Shown here: positions 34,941-44,127 of the stretch, one piece after another
Layout of the letters: each line of letters starts with the position of its first letter
How positions within the stretch are numbered: the stretch's first letter is position 1
Source: a bacterium
GTDB taxonomy: Bacteria; UBP6; UBA1177; JAKLFG01
Direction of reading: 5' to 3'
NCBI GenBank assembly: GCA_022711315.1
Contig: JAKLFG010000014.1
Coordinates: 1-46,980 of the forward strand
Length of the DNA stretch: 46,980 nt
Made by a program: the position numbers and the translations under genes
Notes under the pieces: model-generated
What the model saw: only the letters and a program-made list of their open reading frames with translations
Told to the model about the DNA's origin: nothing
The model's database searches: none

Positions 34941-37132
34941 AACGCCTATCACTCTTCACGCTTCTTCTTTTCCTGTGCATCGCCACGCTGGAAGCCGCCC
35001 CGCGCCAGATAACGGTGTGGCATTCCTACCGCGGGGCCGAAGAGACGGCGATCAACGGGCTCGCCGAGGAGTTCAACGCCCTGCACCGCGACGACATCCG
35101 CGTCACGCTCCTCGCGGTCCCCTACGACGCCTTCGCGAACAAGATAACGAGCGCCGTGCCGCGCGGCAACGGCCCCGACGCTTTCATCTACGCTCACGAA
35201 CGGATAGGTGACTGGGCCGCCTCCGGCATCATCGAGCCGCTCGGCCCCTACTACACCGAACACATCGGGACCCGGATGCTGCCGGTGACCATCGAGGCGA
35301 TGAGAAGCGGTGACAAACTCTGGGGCATACCGCTCGCCTTCAAGAGTCTCGTCCTCTTTTACCGCACCGACCTCATGGATGCGCCTCCCGGCACGACCGA
35401 CGAACTCCTTGCGGTCGCCGAACGATTCACCGACCGCGCCGCGAACCGCTACGGCATCGCCTTCGAGGCGGCATCCGCCTACTTCGCCGCCCCCTTCCTG
35501 ACCGGGTTCGGCGGCGGGTTCTGCCTTGACGAGGCCGCGAGCGATACCCCCTGCCTCGATACCCCCGAGAACGCCGCGGCGCTCTCCTTCATCGCCGATA
35601 TCGTCCGGGAACGCAAGGTGGCGCCCGACGAGGCGACCGGCGCGCTTGTCACGCACCTGTTCGCCGAGGGGCGCGTCCCGATGGTTATAAGCGGCCCGTG
35701 GCTCATGGGCGAACTCCCGGCCGATCTCCCCTACGCCGTGGCGACCCTGCCCGTCGTCAGCGCGACGGGACTCCCGATGCGACCGCTCCTGACGGTCGAG
35801 GCCTATATCATCGCCAAACATCGCCGCACCGACATCGCGGCAGCCCGCGCCTTCGGCGAATTCCTCTCGTCCGAAGCATCGGCGCGACAGCGGGCGCTCG
35901 CCGGCCGCCAGTCGGTCGCGACGCTGTTCGCCTACGATTCGCCGGCGGTCCGCAACGACGCGACGCTCATGCTGTTCAAACGGCAGGCCGAACAGGCGCT
36001 CCCGATGAGCAACCGCCCGGCGATGCGGATGGTGTGGGAACCGCTCGCGACCGCCCTGCGCAAGGTCCTGCGCGGCGCCGACACCCCGCAACACGCGCTC
36101 GCCGAGGCGGGGCGGCACTACGCGCTCTTTACCCGGCCCCCGGCGAAGGCCCAGAGCCCCGCGATCTTCCTTGCGACGCTCTTAGCGCTCGCGGTCGTCG
36201 GCTTCGGCTATCTCTGGTGGCGCTTCCGGCGCGAACGGGTCATCGCGACGATGCGCCGGGAGCCGACCCCCTACCTCTATCTTCTGCCCGCCGCCCTTTC
36301 GATGTTCATCCTCGTCTTCATCCCGTTCACCGTCGGCACCGCCGTCTCCTTCTTCGCCCACCGGGCGGGTGAGTGGCGCTTCGTCGGGCTCGCGAACTTC
36401 GTCTCGATACTTTCCTCCCAGGATTTCCCGGTGACCGACCCGCTCAATTTCTACTTCACGCTCGCCGTGACGGTCGGCTGGACCGCGGTCAATGTCGCGC
36501 TCCATGTCGGCATCGGGCTCGCGCTCGCGATGCTCCTGCGCGACCAGTGGCTGAAACTGCGCGGGGTCTACCGGATACTGCTCATCGTCCCGTGGGCGGT
36601 CCCGAATTACATCACGGCCCTCATCTGGAAAGGGATGTTCAACCGGCAGTTCGGCGCGGTGAACGGCCTGCTCGACCTGTTCGGCGTCGAGCCGGTATCG
36701 TGGTTCTCTTCGTTCTGGACCGCCTTCGCCGCCAATGTCGCGACCAACACCTGGCTCGGCTTCCCCTTCATGATGGTGACGGCGCTCGGCGCCCTGCAGG
36801 CGGTGCCGCGTGAACTCGAGGACGCCGCGGCGGTCGACGGCGCGGGGGCGTGGGACCGGTTCCGGCATGTGATACTGCCCCTGCTCAGACCGGCGCTCCT
36901 CCCGGCGGTCATCCTCGGCTCTGTCTGGACCTTCAATATGTTCAACATCATCTTCCTCGTGTCGGGCGGCGACCCCGACGGGGCGACCGACATCCTCATC
37001 AGCGAGGCCTACAAATGGGCCTTCCAGCGGCAGGAGCAGTACGGCTACGCGGCGGCCTACGCAACACTGATATTCATCGTGCTCCTGCTTTACTCGAAAT
37101 TCACCGAACGGCGCGCGGGAGGCACCGCATGA
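34937..37132 (+). CDS. Fused ABC solute-binding protein and MalF-type permease
   Basis: A 731-residue fusion of two normally separate subunits. Residues 1-20 form a signal segment. About 22-395 is a sugar-binding protein of the MalE/UgpB class ([12 protein letters not shown] at the start, [15 protein letters not shown]). A membrane helix (about 408-424) leads to a MalF-like permease (about 445-731) with [19 protein letters not shown] and the EAA loop [23 protein letters not shown] that contacts the ATPase. The binding protein is thus tethered on the periplasmic face next to its own channel. Frame and codon use are continuous across the joint, so it is not a frameshift artefact. It overlaps both neighbours by ATGA. 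Confidence 0.93.
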
Positions 37133-37977
37133 AGGACCGGACGCTGACCCGCGTACTGCTGACCCACGCCGCGCTCGTCGCCGCCTGTGTCGTCACGCTC
37201 TACCCGGTGCTCTGGGTGGTCAAGATGGCGCTCACACCGGCGCAAGGTTTCTCTCTTTCGGTCAGCCCGATACCCGACGCCGTATCGCTCCAGAATTTCC
37301 GCGAGGTGATCGGCACGGTCGGACCGCAGGGCGGGTGGCTCTTCGGACGGCAGTTCCTGAACAGCGTCGTCATATCGCTCGCCACCACCGTCGTCGGCGT
37401 CACGCTCGCGACGACCGCCGGGTACGCCTTTTCCCGCTTCGTGTTCCCGGGGCGTGAACTCGGGATGAAACTGTTCCTCGTCTCGCAGATGTTCCCCGGC
37501 GTCGTGATGGCGATACCGCTCTACATCCTGCTCGACAATCTGCATCTTCTCAACTCGATGACGGGGCTGGTGCTCGTCTACGCGACCACCGCGATACCGT
37601 TCTGCGTCTGGATGCTCAAGGGCTACTTCGACACGATACCCAAGGACCTCGAGGAGGCGGCGCTCATCGACGGCGCCTCGCAGTGGACGATATTCACCCG
37701 CATCGTCCTGCCGCTGGCCCGTCCGGCGATAGTGGTCACCGCGCTCTTCTCGTTCATGACGGCGTGGAACGAATTCATCCTCGCCGCGACCTTCCTCAGT
37801 TCCGAACAGGCGTTCACCCTGCCGGTGGCACTCCAACGCTATGTCGGCAGTTTCAACACCGAGTGGGGCCACTTCGCCGCCGGGGCGATCCTCGTGTCGC
37901 TGCCGGTGATGCTCCTGTTCTTCTTCCTGCAACGGCACCTCATCGGCGGGCTCACCGCCGGCGGCGTGAAGGGGTAG
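37129..37977 (+). CDS. ABC carbohydrate permease, MalG type
   Basis: A 282-residue second permease subunit with six predicted membrane helices. The EAA motif EEAALIDGASQWTIFTRIVLP (about 177-197; key EAALIDGAS) and the N-terminal LYPVLWVVKMALTP are typical of MalG. The start at 37129 overlaps the upstream stop as ATGA; the longer in-frame reading runs through the preceding gene and is rejected. With the ATPase and the fusion it makes a complete three-polypeptide importer. Confidence 0.95.
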   Translation: MKDRTLTRVLLTHAALVAACVVTLYPVLWVVKMALTPAQGFSLSVSPIPDAVSLQNFREVIGTVGPQGGWLFGRQFLNSVVISLATTVVGVTLATTAGYAFSRFVFPGRELGMKLFLVSQMFPGVVMAIPLYILLDNLHLLNSMTGLVLVYATTAIPFCVWMLKGYFDTIPKDLEEAALIDGASQWTIFTRIVLPLARPAIVVTALFSFMTAWNEFILAATFLSSEQAFTLPVALQRYVGSFNTEWGHFAAGAILVSLPVMLLFFFLQRHLIGGLTAGGVKG

Positions 37978-37986
37978 GAACTTTTC

Positions 37987-38015
37987 TTGAAACACGACGG
38001 TCTTGTCGGTATGGT
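37987..38015 (+). promoter_or_regulatory. Promoter of the exported esterase gene
   Basis: TTGAAA (37987-37992), a 17-nt spacer and TATGGT (38010-38015) predict a start near 38022, before CGGAGG and the ATG at 38047. It begins 10 nt after the permease stop. Confidence 0.55.
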
Positions 38016-38046
38016 CCCCGCGACCGACGAACGGAACGGAGGATAG

Positions 38047-39252
38047 ATGTACCGGACACTCCTGTTGACCTCTTGGACGCTGCTCATGTTCGCGGCCTGC
38101 GACAACGCCGTGTCGCGGCATCTCGCCCCGGACCGCGACACCACTACCGTGCTCCCCGATGGAACGATACCGGTCAATGACGAGGTATCGATCGACGACC
38201 ACCTTCTCTCCCCCGACGAAGAAGCGGACGACATCGGCGCGGTCGACCTCGACGGTGAGGACCAGACCGATGCCCTGATCCGGGACGATATCGGACTCGA
38301 CGACCTGCTGATCGACGACGATCCCTTGATCCCCGACCTCGATATCGATCTGGGCGACTGTCCCGAACTGACGGCGGGGTGGAACACCGACTTCATCGTG
38401 ACGGGTGAATGGTCCAAGGATCTTTCCCGTTCGTTCATCATTTCGCTTCCCGACGGCATCGGACAACGGCGCGACTGGCCGGTCGTCTTCAACTGGCACG
38501 GCGTCGGGGTATCGGCCGACTTCTTCCTGCCGATGCTCGACGGCTGGCAGAACAACGATACCATGCCATTCATCCTCATAACGCCGGAGGACACCGGCCT
38601 GCCGATGGCGACGATACCGCCGCAGGGTGTCGACTGGGACAATCTCGTGCTCGACGACGGCAGTATCGAGGCGGAATTGTTCGACCGCATCGTCGAATGC
38701 CTCGATCGCCAGTTCGGCGTCGATCACGCCCGCATCCACCTGACCGGGTTCTCGGCCGGGTCGATAACCTGCGACACTCTCGGCGTGTTGCGCGGCGAAC
38801 GGGTCGCGTCGATATTCACCTACTCCGGCGCCTATTTCTCGAACCCCGCCAATCTCGCCGATCTCGGCGCCGGGGCAGCGAACTTCATCCATTGGCCGAC
38901 TCTCGAAACCTCGCACAAGTTCGTACAGGTGCTCGTACACGGTGCCGGTGATCCCGGCTGTTCGACCCGCGATTGCGGCGACCCGAACGGGAATTGTTGC
39001 GACATCTGGAGCACCATCGGGCTTTCGGTCAATTTCGAACACATGGCGGAGAACGACGCCCCCTACCTGAGCGGGCTCGGTCACGATGTCATCCTCTGCG
39101 ATCACGGCCAAGGACACCTCATGGGCGGCGTGACGCAACCCTCGCTCATACGATTCTTCCATGACCACCCCCTCGGCACCACCATTTCACCCTATCGGGA
39201 CGGGCTGATCGGGGAGTTCTATCAGTTCTGCGCTCTTGTGCCGGCGCAGTGA
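38047..39252 (+). CDS. Lipoprotein alpha/beta hydrolase, PHB-depolymerase/esterase type
   Basis: A 401-residue exported esterase. The signal peptide ends in FAACDN (Cys18), followed by an unusually long acidic linker (about 19-104, dominated by Asp, Leu and Ile). The catalytic domain has the oxyanion-side NWHGVGVSADFF (about 149-160), the nucleophile elbow GFSAGS (Ser236) and a C-terminal histidine in DHGQGHLMGG (His357). The pattern fits the LpqC/feruloyl esterase/PHB depolymerase group. Six or more cysteines after about 305 (GCSTRDCGDPNGNCC) suggest disulfides, common in secreted esterases. GGAGG precedes the ATG. It is likely anchored outside the cytoplasm, degrading an ester-linked polymer; the substrate is unknown. 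Confidence 0.85.
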   Translation: MYRTLLLTSWTLLMFAACDNAVSRHLAPDRDTTTVLPDGTIPVNDEVSIDDHLLSPDEEADDIGAVDLDGEDQTDALIRDDIGLDDLLIDDDPLIPDLDIDLGDCPELTAGWNTDFIVTGEWSKDLSRSFIISLPDGIGQRRDWPVVFNWHGVGVSADFFLPMLDGWQNNDTMPFILITPEDTGLPMATIPPQGVDWDNLVLDDGSIEAELFDRIVECLDRQFGVDHARIHLTGFSAGSITCDTLGVLRGERVASIFTYSGAYFSNPANLADLGAGAANFIHWPTLETSHKFVQVLVHGAGDPGCSTRDCGDPNGNCCDIWSTIGLSVNFEHMAENDAPYLSGLGHDVILCDHGQGHLMGGVTQPSLIRFFHDHPLGTTISPYRDGLIGEFYQFCALVPAQ

Positions 39253-39294
39253 GCCGAACAATCTATCCCTTTGTAATAAATAGACTTTACTTTT

Positions 39295-39310
39295 CGGACC
39301 ACCCTTTGCT
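39295..39310 (+). promoter_or_regulatory. Candidate sigma-54 (-24/-12) promoter
   Basis: CGGACCACCCTTTGCT has GG at 39296-39297 and GC at 39308-39309 with the exact 10-nt spacing of sigma-54 promoters, and TTTGCT matches the -12 element well; the -24 side is only partly conserved. A start near 39320 would precede GAGAAGGAGG and the ATG at 39346. No enhancer site was identified. The nearest sigma-70-like match (TTTACT/TGAAAT) is weak. Confidence 0.35.
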
Positions 39311-39345
39311 GAAATGGTTGCGCCACCATTGAGAAGGAGGTTCCC

Positions 39346-40827
39346 ATGCGTAACATGTCTCTGGCGATGGCGACGGCGCTCCTCTTCATCGCCTGCGGCG
39401 AGGAGCCGGAAAAGACGCCGACCGACAGCAACGCCGCCACGGATGATACCTCCGTGAGCGATGCCGACACCGCCGTCCCGGGTGACGAGTTCTTCGCGAC
39501 CGAGGCGCCGAACTCTTTCCGCATGGAATTCAAGGGGCTCATCAACTCTTACGACGACATGGTCGCGAGCAAGCAGGTGAAGGGGATCGGCAGTTTCGAG
39601 TATTCCTTCAACGGCGAGGAATACACGCCGAAAGGAGACCCCGAGGCCTACCTCAGCACCATCCCGGCCGACTACGAGGATCCCGAGATGGCGGGTAAGG
39701 ACTACCTGCGGATGCAACTCTACGCCGGGCCGCTTGAACAGGGAACGAGCGAAGCGGGGAATGCGTGGTACACCTACGATTTCGTCAACATCGGCATCCC
39801 GCTCGACCGCTTCACGGCGGCCAAAGATTCGGGTGATAACATCTTCCCGCTCGACGATGTCACCTGGGCCAACCTCATGACGGTCACCCTCACCGCGCGC
39901 GCCGACGGGAAGTATTTCTACCGTTACTGCTACACCGCGCTCCCCCAGCGCGACCCGACCGACGGGAAGTGGTTCGTCGATCACCGCAATAACGATGCGT
40001 TCGCGGCGGGCGAAGACCTCATCCTCTGGGCGAACATCACGATGGGCGAGCGGCAGGTCGTGACGACCGAGAACGAAGAGACGCTCTGCCTCTACCAGTC
40101 GCAGACGGCGGAACTTACCAAGGCGGAGTACGAGGCCGAGATCGCCAAAAGCGGCACCGAGTTCGGCTGCGAGATACCGGAGAAGTACACCACCGCCTTC
40201 GCCGACGACCGACTACTGTTCACCTTCATCGGCGAGATATCGGACATCGACAACGGCGAAACACGGCTCGCCTACGCCGACTATGACCTGACCATCGGCG
40301 GCGCGCAGAAGACGGTCGCCGACTACACCGCCTACGCCTACCCCGACGACATCGGCACGAGCACCAATTACATGGTCGCGCAAACGCTCGGCAATGTCTT
40401 CGAGTTCGTCCCGGGCCGCCACTACCTCTTCGATTACACCCGGCTACTGGTGCCTCTGGGCATACTGCAGGGATACCCGGCGGAAGATGGCTCGTTCGAA
40501 TTGTCTCTGCCCGATATCTATTTCCAGTATCTGCTCCTCGAACAGAAACTGCCGAAAAGCGGCGGCTCCTACATCAAAGGGTGCATCTACGCGATGCACA
40601 CCCAGAACGAACTGAACGGGGTTTTTGTCTGCCGCGCCGGGGCGACCGACTTCCTGCCGGGCGAACCCTACCATATCGCCGGGAACATCGAACTGTCGAT
40701 GGATGCCAATTACCTCATGGAGCAGAACGGCGTCGCCGACCCCGACGAACTTTGCTTCTGTTACAACGACACGACCGGCGCGTCGATCACCTGCGAAGAC
40801 TTCGACCTCATACTGGTTGAGATGTAG
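39346..40827 (+). CDS. Lipoprotein with two copies of a Cys-rich module
   Basis: A 493-residue lipoprotein of unknown function. The signal peptide ends in LLFIACGEE (Cys17) and an acidic Thr/Asp/Ser linker runs to about 55. The body looks duplicated. Residues about 57-275 carry YCYTALPQ, DAFAAGEDLILWANITM and EETLCLY. Residues about 290-493 carry GCIYAMHT, VFVC, TDFLPGEPYHIAGNIEL and DELCFCYND. The second half aligns with the C-terminus of the lipoprotein at 27183-28004. The start has an excellent GAAGGAGG. Conserved cysteines could bind a metal or form disulfides. It lies between an exported esterase and an exported C25 peptidase, suggesting a cell-surface role, which is inference. Confidence 0.85.
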   Translation: MRNMSLAMATALLFIACGEEPEKTPTDSNAATDDTSVSDADTAVPGDEFFATEAPNSFRMEFKGLINSYDDMVASKQVKGIGSFEYSFNGEEYTPKGDPEAYLSTIPADYEDPEMAGKDYLRMQLYAGPLEQGTSEAGNAWYTYDFVNIGIPLDRFTAAKDSGDNIFPLDDVTWANLMTVTLTARADGKYFYRYCYTALPQRDPTDGKWFVDHRNNDAFAAGEDLILWANITMGERQVVTTENEETLCLYQSQTAELTKAEYEAEIAKSGTEFGCEIPEKYTTAFADDRLLFTFIGEISDIDNGETRLAYADYDLTIGGAQKTVADYTAYAYPDDIGTSTNYMVAQTLGNVFEFVPGRHYLFDYTRLLVPLGILQGYPAEDGSFELSLPDIYFQYLLLEQKLPKSGGSYIKGCIYAMHTQNELNGVFVCRAGATDFLPGEPYHIAGNIELSMDANYLMEQNGVADPDELCFCYNDTTGASITCEDFDLILVEM

Positions 40828-40836
40828 GAGGCGACC

Positions 40837-42312
40837 ATGCGTACGATACTATTCACGACGCTCATCATCGGCGCGCTGTCGTTATCGGCCGCCGCGAAGA
40901 ACCTCTTCATCGTAACGACCGACCAGATAGCCGGATCGTCGGCGAAGCTCGCCGAATTCGTCGCGGCCAAAGAGGCGCGCGGCTTTACCGTGACGGTCAC
41001 CACCGAATCCGACTACGGCGCCGCCGACGCGAAGGGACTCGTTCGCGCCGTCGCGATCCGCGACTGGTTGAAAGAGAACACCGCGCCGGGCGACTATCTG
41101 CTCCTCATCGGCGACGCCAACGCGCAGTACGGCGATGTCCCGATGTTCATCGTCTGGCCGCGCCACACATACTCGGCCGACCAGTGCTTCGGCTTCGCGG
41201 TCGACTGCCGCGCCTTCGAAAGCGACGCCCCCTACGCCGACCTCTCGGGCGACTGGGACCTGAACGGCAACGGTCAGTGGGGCGAACAGGGGCTCGATGA
41301 CGGGGAGGGCGGCTTTGATCTCGACCACGAACTCATCGTCGGACGGATGTCGGTCTACTTCGACGATACCACCGAACTCGACCGCATCCTCGGTCACGCC
41401 CTCGACTACATGCGCACTCCGGAAAGTGCCGTCGCGTGGCGCAAGAAGATACTGCTCCCCGCGTCGTACTACTACTTCAAAGGGCAGAAGATGCTCAACT
41501 CGACCGTCCTCAACGACATGGACGGGGCCGACACGGCGGAGTGGTTCATCCACAACATCATGGCGGAACACGGCGGCTTCACCCTGACGCGGATGTATGA
41601 AAAGGAGGGAACGACCGTCTCGAAATACGCGGCCGATGTGGCGCTGACGCGCGACAACCTGAAAAGCGAATGGCCCAAGGGCTACGGGATGGTCTTCTGG
41701 TTCGGCCATGGGCTCGACAAGGAGGTGGCGCGGACGATATGGATCGACGCGAACGACGACGGAGCGGTATCCAACGATGAACTGCAGCAGCCGCTATTCA
41801 TCCATTCGGACGACGCCCCCGCCATCGGCGCGCAGAGCCCCGCGTTCGTCGTGGCGGTCTCGTGCGAGGTGGGCAGCGCGCAGACGCCGTGGAACTTGAC
41901 CCATGCGCTCCTCACCGAGGGGGGCGCCATCGGGATGATCGGCTCGACCAATGTCACGCCGGGCGACATGACCGACTACAGCGATTTCGAGAGCGATCTC
42001 GATACGACGACCTACGGGGCGACCAATCTCGGCGTCTTCTTTTTCGATAAGTTGATGAGCGGCGAAACGGCGGCCAAGGCATTCGCCGAAACGCGGCGCG
42101 ATGTGGGGACCGACGGTTCCATCGAGACCGACGCGGGGAAGATGATGCTCAACTACTACGGCGACCCGACCTTATCGCTCAACAGTTCGGCCGCCGACGC
42201 CCCGGATGAAGACCTCACCCCCGACGAAGACACCGCGACCGATAGCGAAATACCCGATGTCAAGATCGCCGAAACAGGTTCCGAAAACGGGTGCGCGCTG
42301 GTAACTCTTTAA
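40837..42312 (+). CDS. Gingipain-like C25 cysteine peptidase, exported
   Basis: A 491-residue secreted peptidase. A signal peptide (about 1-20) leads into NLFIVTTDQ. The caspase-like fold of family C25 is marked by PGDYLLLIGDAN (about 84-95), the catalytic His291 in VFWFGHGLD and Cys343 in VVAVSCEVG, followed by GAIGMIGSTNV and LNYYGDPTLSLN, which is typical for the end of the domain. Asp-rich loops (DLNGNGQWGEQG; DANDDGAVSNDEL) look like calcium sites. After the domain comes an acidic linker (PDEDLTPDEDTATDSE) ending in ETGSENGCALVTL. That tail looks like the beginning of a Cys-containing sorting or anchor tail cut short. The start has TAGGAGG. It begins 9 nt after the previous gene. Confidence 0.88.
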   Translation: MRTILFTTLIIGALSLSAAAKNLFIVTTDQIAGSSAKLAEFVAAKEARGFTVTVTTESDYGAADAKGLVRAVAIRDWLKENTAPGDYLLLIGDANAQYGDVPMFIVWPRHTYSADQCFGFAVDCRAFESDAPYADLSGDWDLNGNGQWGEQGLDDGEGGFDLDHELIVGRMSVYFDDTTELDRILGHALDYMRTPESAVAWRKKILLPASYYYFKGQKMLNSTVLNDMDGADTAEWFIHNIMAEHGGFTLTRMYEKEGTTVSKYAADVALTRDNLKSEWPKGYGMVFWFGHGLDKEVARTIWIDANDDGAVSNDELQQPLFIHSDDAPAIGAQSPAFVVAVSCEVGSAQTPWNLTHALLTEGGAIGMIGSTNVTPGDMTDYSDFESDLDTTTYGATNLGVFFFDKLMSGETAAKAFAETRRDVGTDGSIETDAGKMMLNYYGDPTLSLNSSAADAPDEDLTPDEDTATDSEIPDVKIAETGSENGCALVTL

Positions 42313-42352
42313 ATCCAACTCGCCTAAATTTTAATAGAAATGCCCTAACATG

Positions 42353-44020
42353 TTATGTGTTGTCATCACTGTATTTAAACAACATTCCGACTGGAGACTG
42401 TTTGAGCGTTTTGTTCTCTTCAGCAAGATCTTTGATAGATTTTGGGATATCTCTTAACTTGGGAGCATCTAGAAGTTGGTCGGCGGCAATGGCGGCTAAA
42501 CCCCATACAGGAAGACCAGTAGCCGCAGCAGTGACTGCTAACGAACCGACGACAAGCCATGAGCCAATATCAGTTCCCGCAAATTTCCATTTCTTAGAAC
42601 TAAGTTCTGCAATATGTTTTCTATGTTCCAAAAAAGCCACATGAATGTTATCGAAAATCTGATTACTTGTTGCATGAAAGTCGGTAGGATTTGCCAAAGT
42701 CAACTCGGCAACTCCCTTTGAAAGTATAGCCCTAATTTCATGGAGCGCATCAGCTTTTCTGAGTTCGAGCAACGCCTTGGGCGGTACTTTGCCGAGCCAT
42801 TCCATCTTATTTTCAGCAACTGATTGAAGGCCTCGAAGCACATGAAGATCTTTTAAATTACTTTCTTTTTCTATTTTTTCGGCATCGTATTCTAGCTTCC
42901 ATACAAAGTACTGCCAAGAAGTTGGGGCTTCAATAATTGGCGTGCCACGAAGTCGTCGTGCTTTAACAAGGAGTTCATTACTCGTGCTCATTCTTCCCAC
43001 TGCATGAGAGGCAACGATGATTCCAGGGTTAGTTGTTCGAAGCAAACTAAATATTTTCTTATCAGCAAGTGCCTTTTGAATCTGGATTCGAAGATCGTTT
43101 CCCCATTCAGTATTGAAAAGTACTTTTTTCTGGTCTGTAATTTCTGCCTCGACTTGATCTATTGTTTTCAACGAACTCGCGAAGTCCATTAGTTCATCGA
43201 AAGAGCCAAAGGATCTGCCAAACATTTTAGCGGCATGAACCAATACATCAATTTGACCAAGATGATAAAAAAACTCTTTTTCTTCCTTTAAGATAGCAGT
43301 CCTATCAGGAAGTACAACGACTACTGGAGGAGTCACATCTGCACATGCAAGCTCTTTATATTGAAGAAGGTTAAGTCCATGCATTATGAGATAATAAACC
43401 TTTTGTTCAGGAGTCCCTCTTTCAAAAGCATGCTTTGTTCTCAAGAAAGGATCAGGTAAAATAATAGTGTCTGTATATATGCCACATTTTGAGGCAATGT
43501 TTTCACTGTAAGAAGGGAAAAGGTCTCCGCCGAAAACACCCTTAAGTGACTTATCCATGTCCTCCACATGTGCAAATGCCGCATCCGCAGTGTTGGCCCA
43601 AAATTCGTCAATTACATTTAAGAAAGCATTAAGCTTGGTGGTAATTTCTTTTTTCGCAGCTTCGTCCTGTGACAATGTTATTGCCATATCATGTGGCGTA
43701 ACCCCCTGATCTGTCATATTTTTATAGATATTACCGAATTGGTTTTCTATAAAAGCAAAATATTCCGTCTGAATCTCAGCAAGAGAAATGGACTGCTTTA
43801 ACTCCTCGCGATCATGTACAAACTCCACAGCTAAGGCCATAGAACGAACGAAACCATCCACAGTGTTAAGATCCGCTGTTCCGTCGGGGTTATAGCGAAC
43901 TTTCTTTAAGCTATCAACGGCCTGCAACCCGTCAGCTATATAAAATTTTCCGGCCTCAACTTCTTTTCTTAGAAGCTGCAACCGTCGCTGAAGTCGCGCA
44001 TCATATTGTTTTTTTTTCAT
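42353..44020 (-). CDS. AT-rich gene of unknown function, 555 aa
   Basis: I do not recognise this protein. It is predicted mostly helical and soluble, with Lys/Glu-rich stretches (RRLQLLRKEVEAGKF; DREELKQSISLAEIQTEYF), a beta-rich middle (TPPVVVVLPDRTAIL; NPGIIVASHAVGRMSTS) and one hydrophobic pair near 500-528 (WLVVGSLAVTAAATGLPVWGLAAIAADQLL). GC is about 40% on a sampled line, against about 62% nearby, and the codon use (AAA, TTT, ATT, GAA) differs, so horizontal acquisition is likely. The annotated ATG 44020 has no Shine-Dalgarno. ATG 44039 has GAGGG at good spacing but is out of frame by one base at an A9 tract. A defence or toxin role would be a guess; no partner gene is present. Confidence 0.8.
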   Translation of the reverse strand: MKKKQYDARLQRRLQLLRKEVEAGKFYIADGLQAVDSLKKVRYNPDGTADLNTVDGFVRSMALAVEFVHDREELKQSISLAEIQTEYFAFIENQFGNIYKNMTDQGVTPHDMAITLSQDEAAKKEITTKLNAFLNVIDEFWANTADAAFAHVEDMDKSLKGVFGGDLFPSYSENIASKCGIYTDTIILPDPFLRTKHAFERGTPEQKVYYLIMHGLNLLQYKELACADVTPPVVVVLPDRTAILKEEKEFFYHLGQIDVLVHAAKMFGRSFGSFDELMDFASSLKTIDQVEAEITDQKKVLFNTEWGNDLRIQIQKALADKKIFSLLRTTNPGIIVASHAVGRMSTSNELLVKARRLRGTPIIEAPTSWQYFVWKLEYDAEKIEKESNLKDLHVLRGLQSVAENKMEWLGKVPPKALLELRKADALHEIRAILSKGVAELTLANPTDFHATSNQIFDNIHVAFLEHRKHIAELSSKKWKFAGTDIGSWLVVGSLAVTAAATGLPVWGLAAIAADQLLDAPKLRDIPKSIKDLAEENKTLKQSPVGMLFKYSDDNT

Positions 44021-44082
44021 CGCTGTTGTGGTGTTTCATAATCAACCCTCACAATTGGGGTTCGTTTGCCAAGTCTTCAAAA

Positions 44083-44110
44083 AGAGTAGCCTATCCCCCC
44101 GACAAGTCAA
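44083..44110 (-). promoter_or_regulatory. Possible promoter of the AT-rich gene
   Basis: On the minus strand, TTGACT (44110-44105), a 16-nt spacer and TACTCT (44088-44083) are a weak match, about 40-45 nt before the GAGGG-preceded ATG at 44039. The rest of 44021-44127 holds nothing else that I recognise. Confidence 0.3.
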
Positions 44111-44127
44111 GGGATTCTTAAAGATTT

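Noticed and set aside
37090..39168. Minus-strand open frame of 692 aa opposite the permease and esterase
   Set aside because: It is a shadow of two real genes and an intergenic promoter. It has low-complexity charged composition.
42313..44127. Insertion sequence or prophage fragment in the low-GC segment
   Set aside because: There is no transposase, integrase, terminal inverted repeats or target-site duplication that I could see, only one orphan gene.
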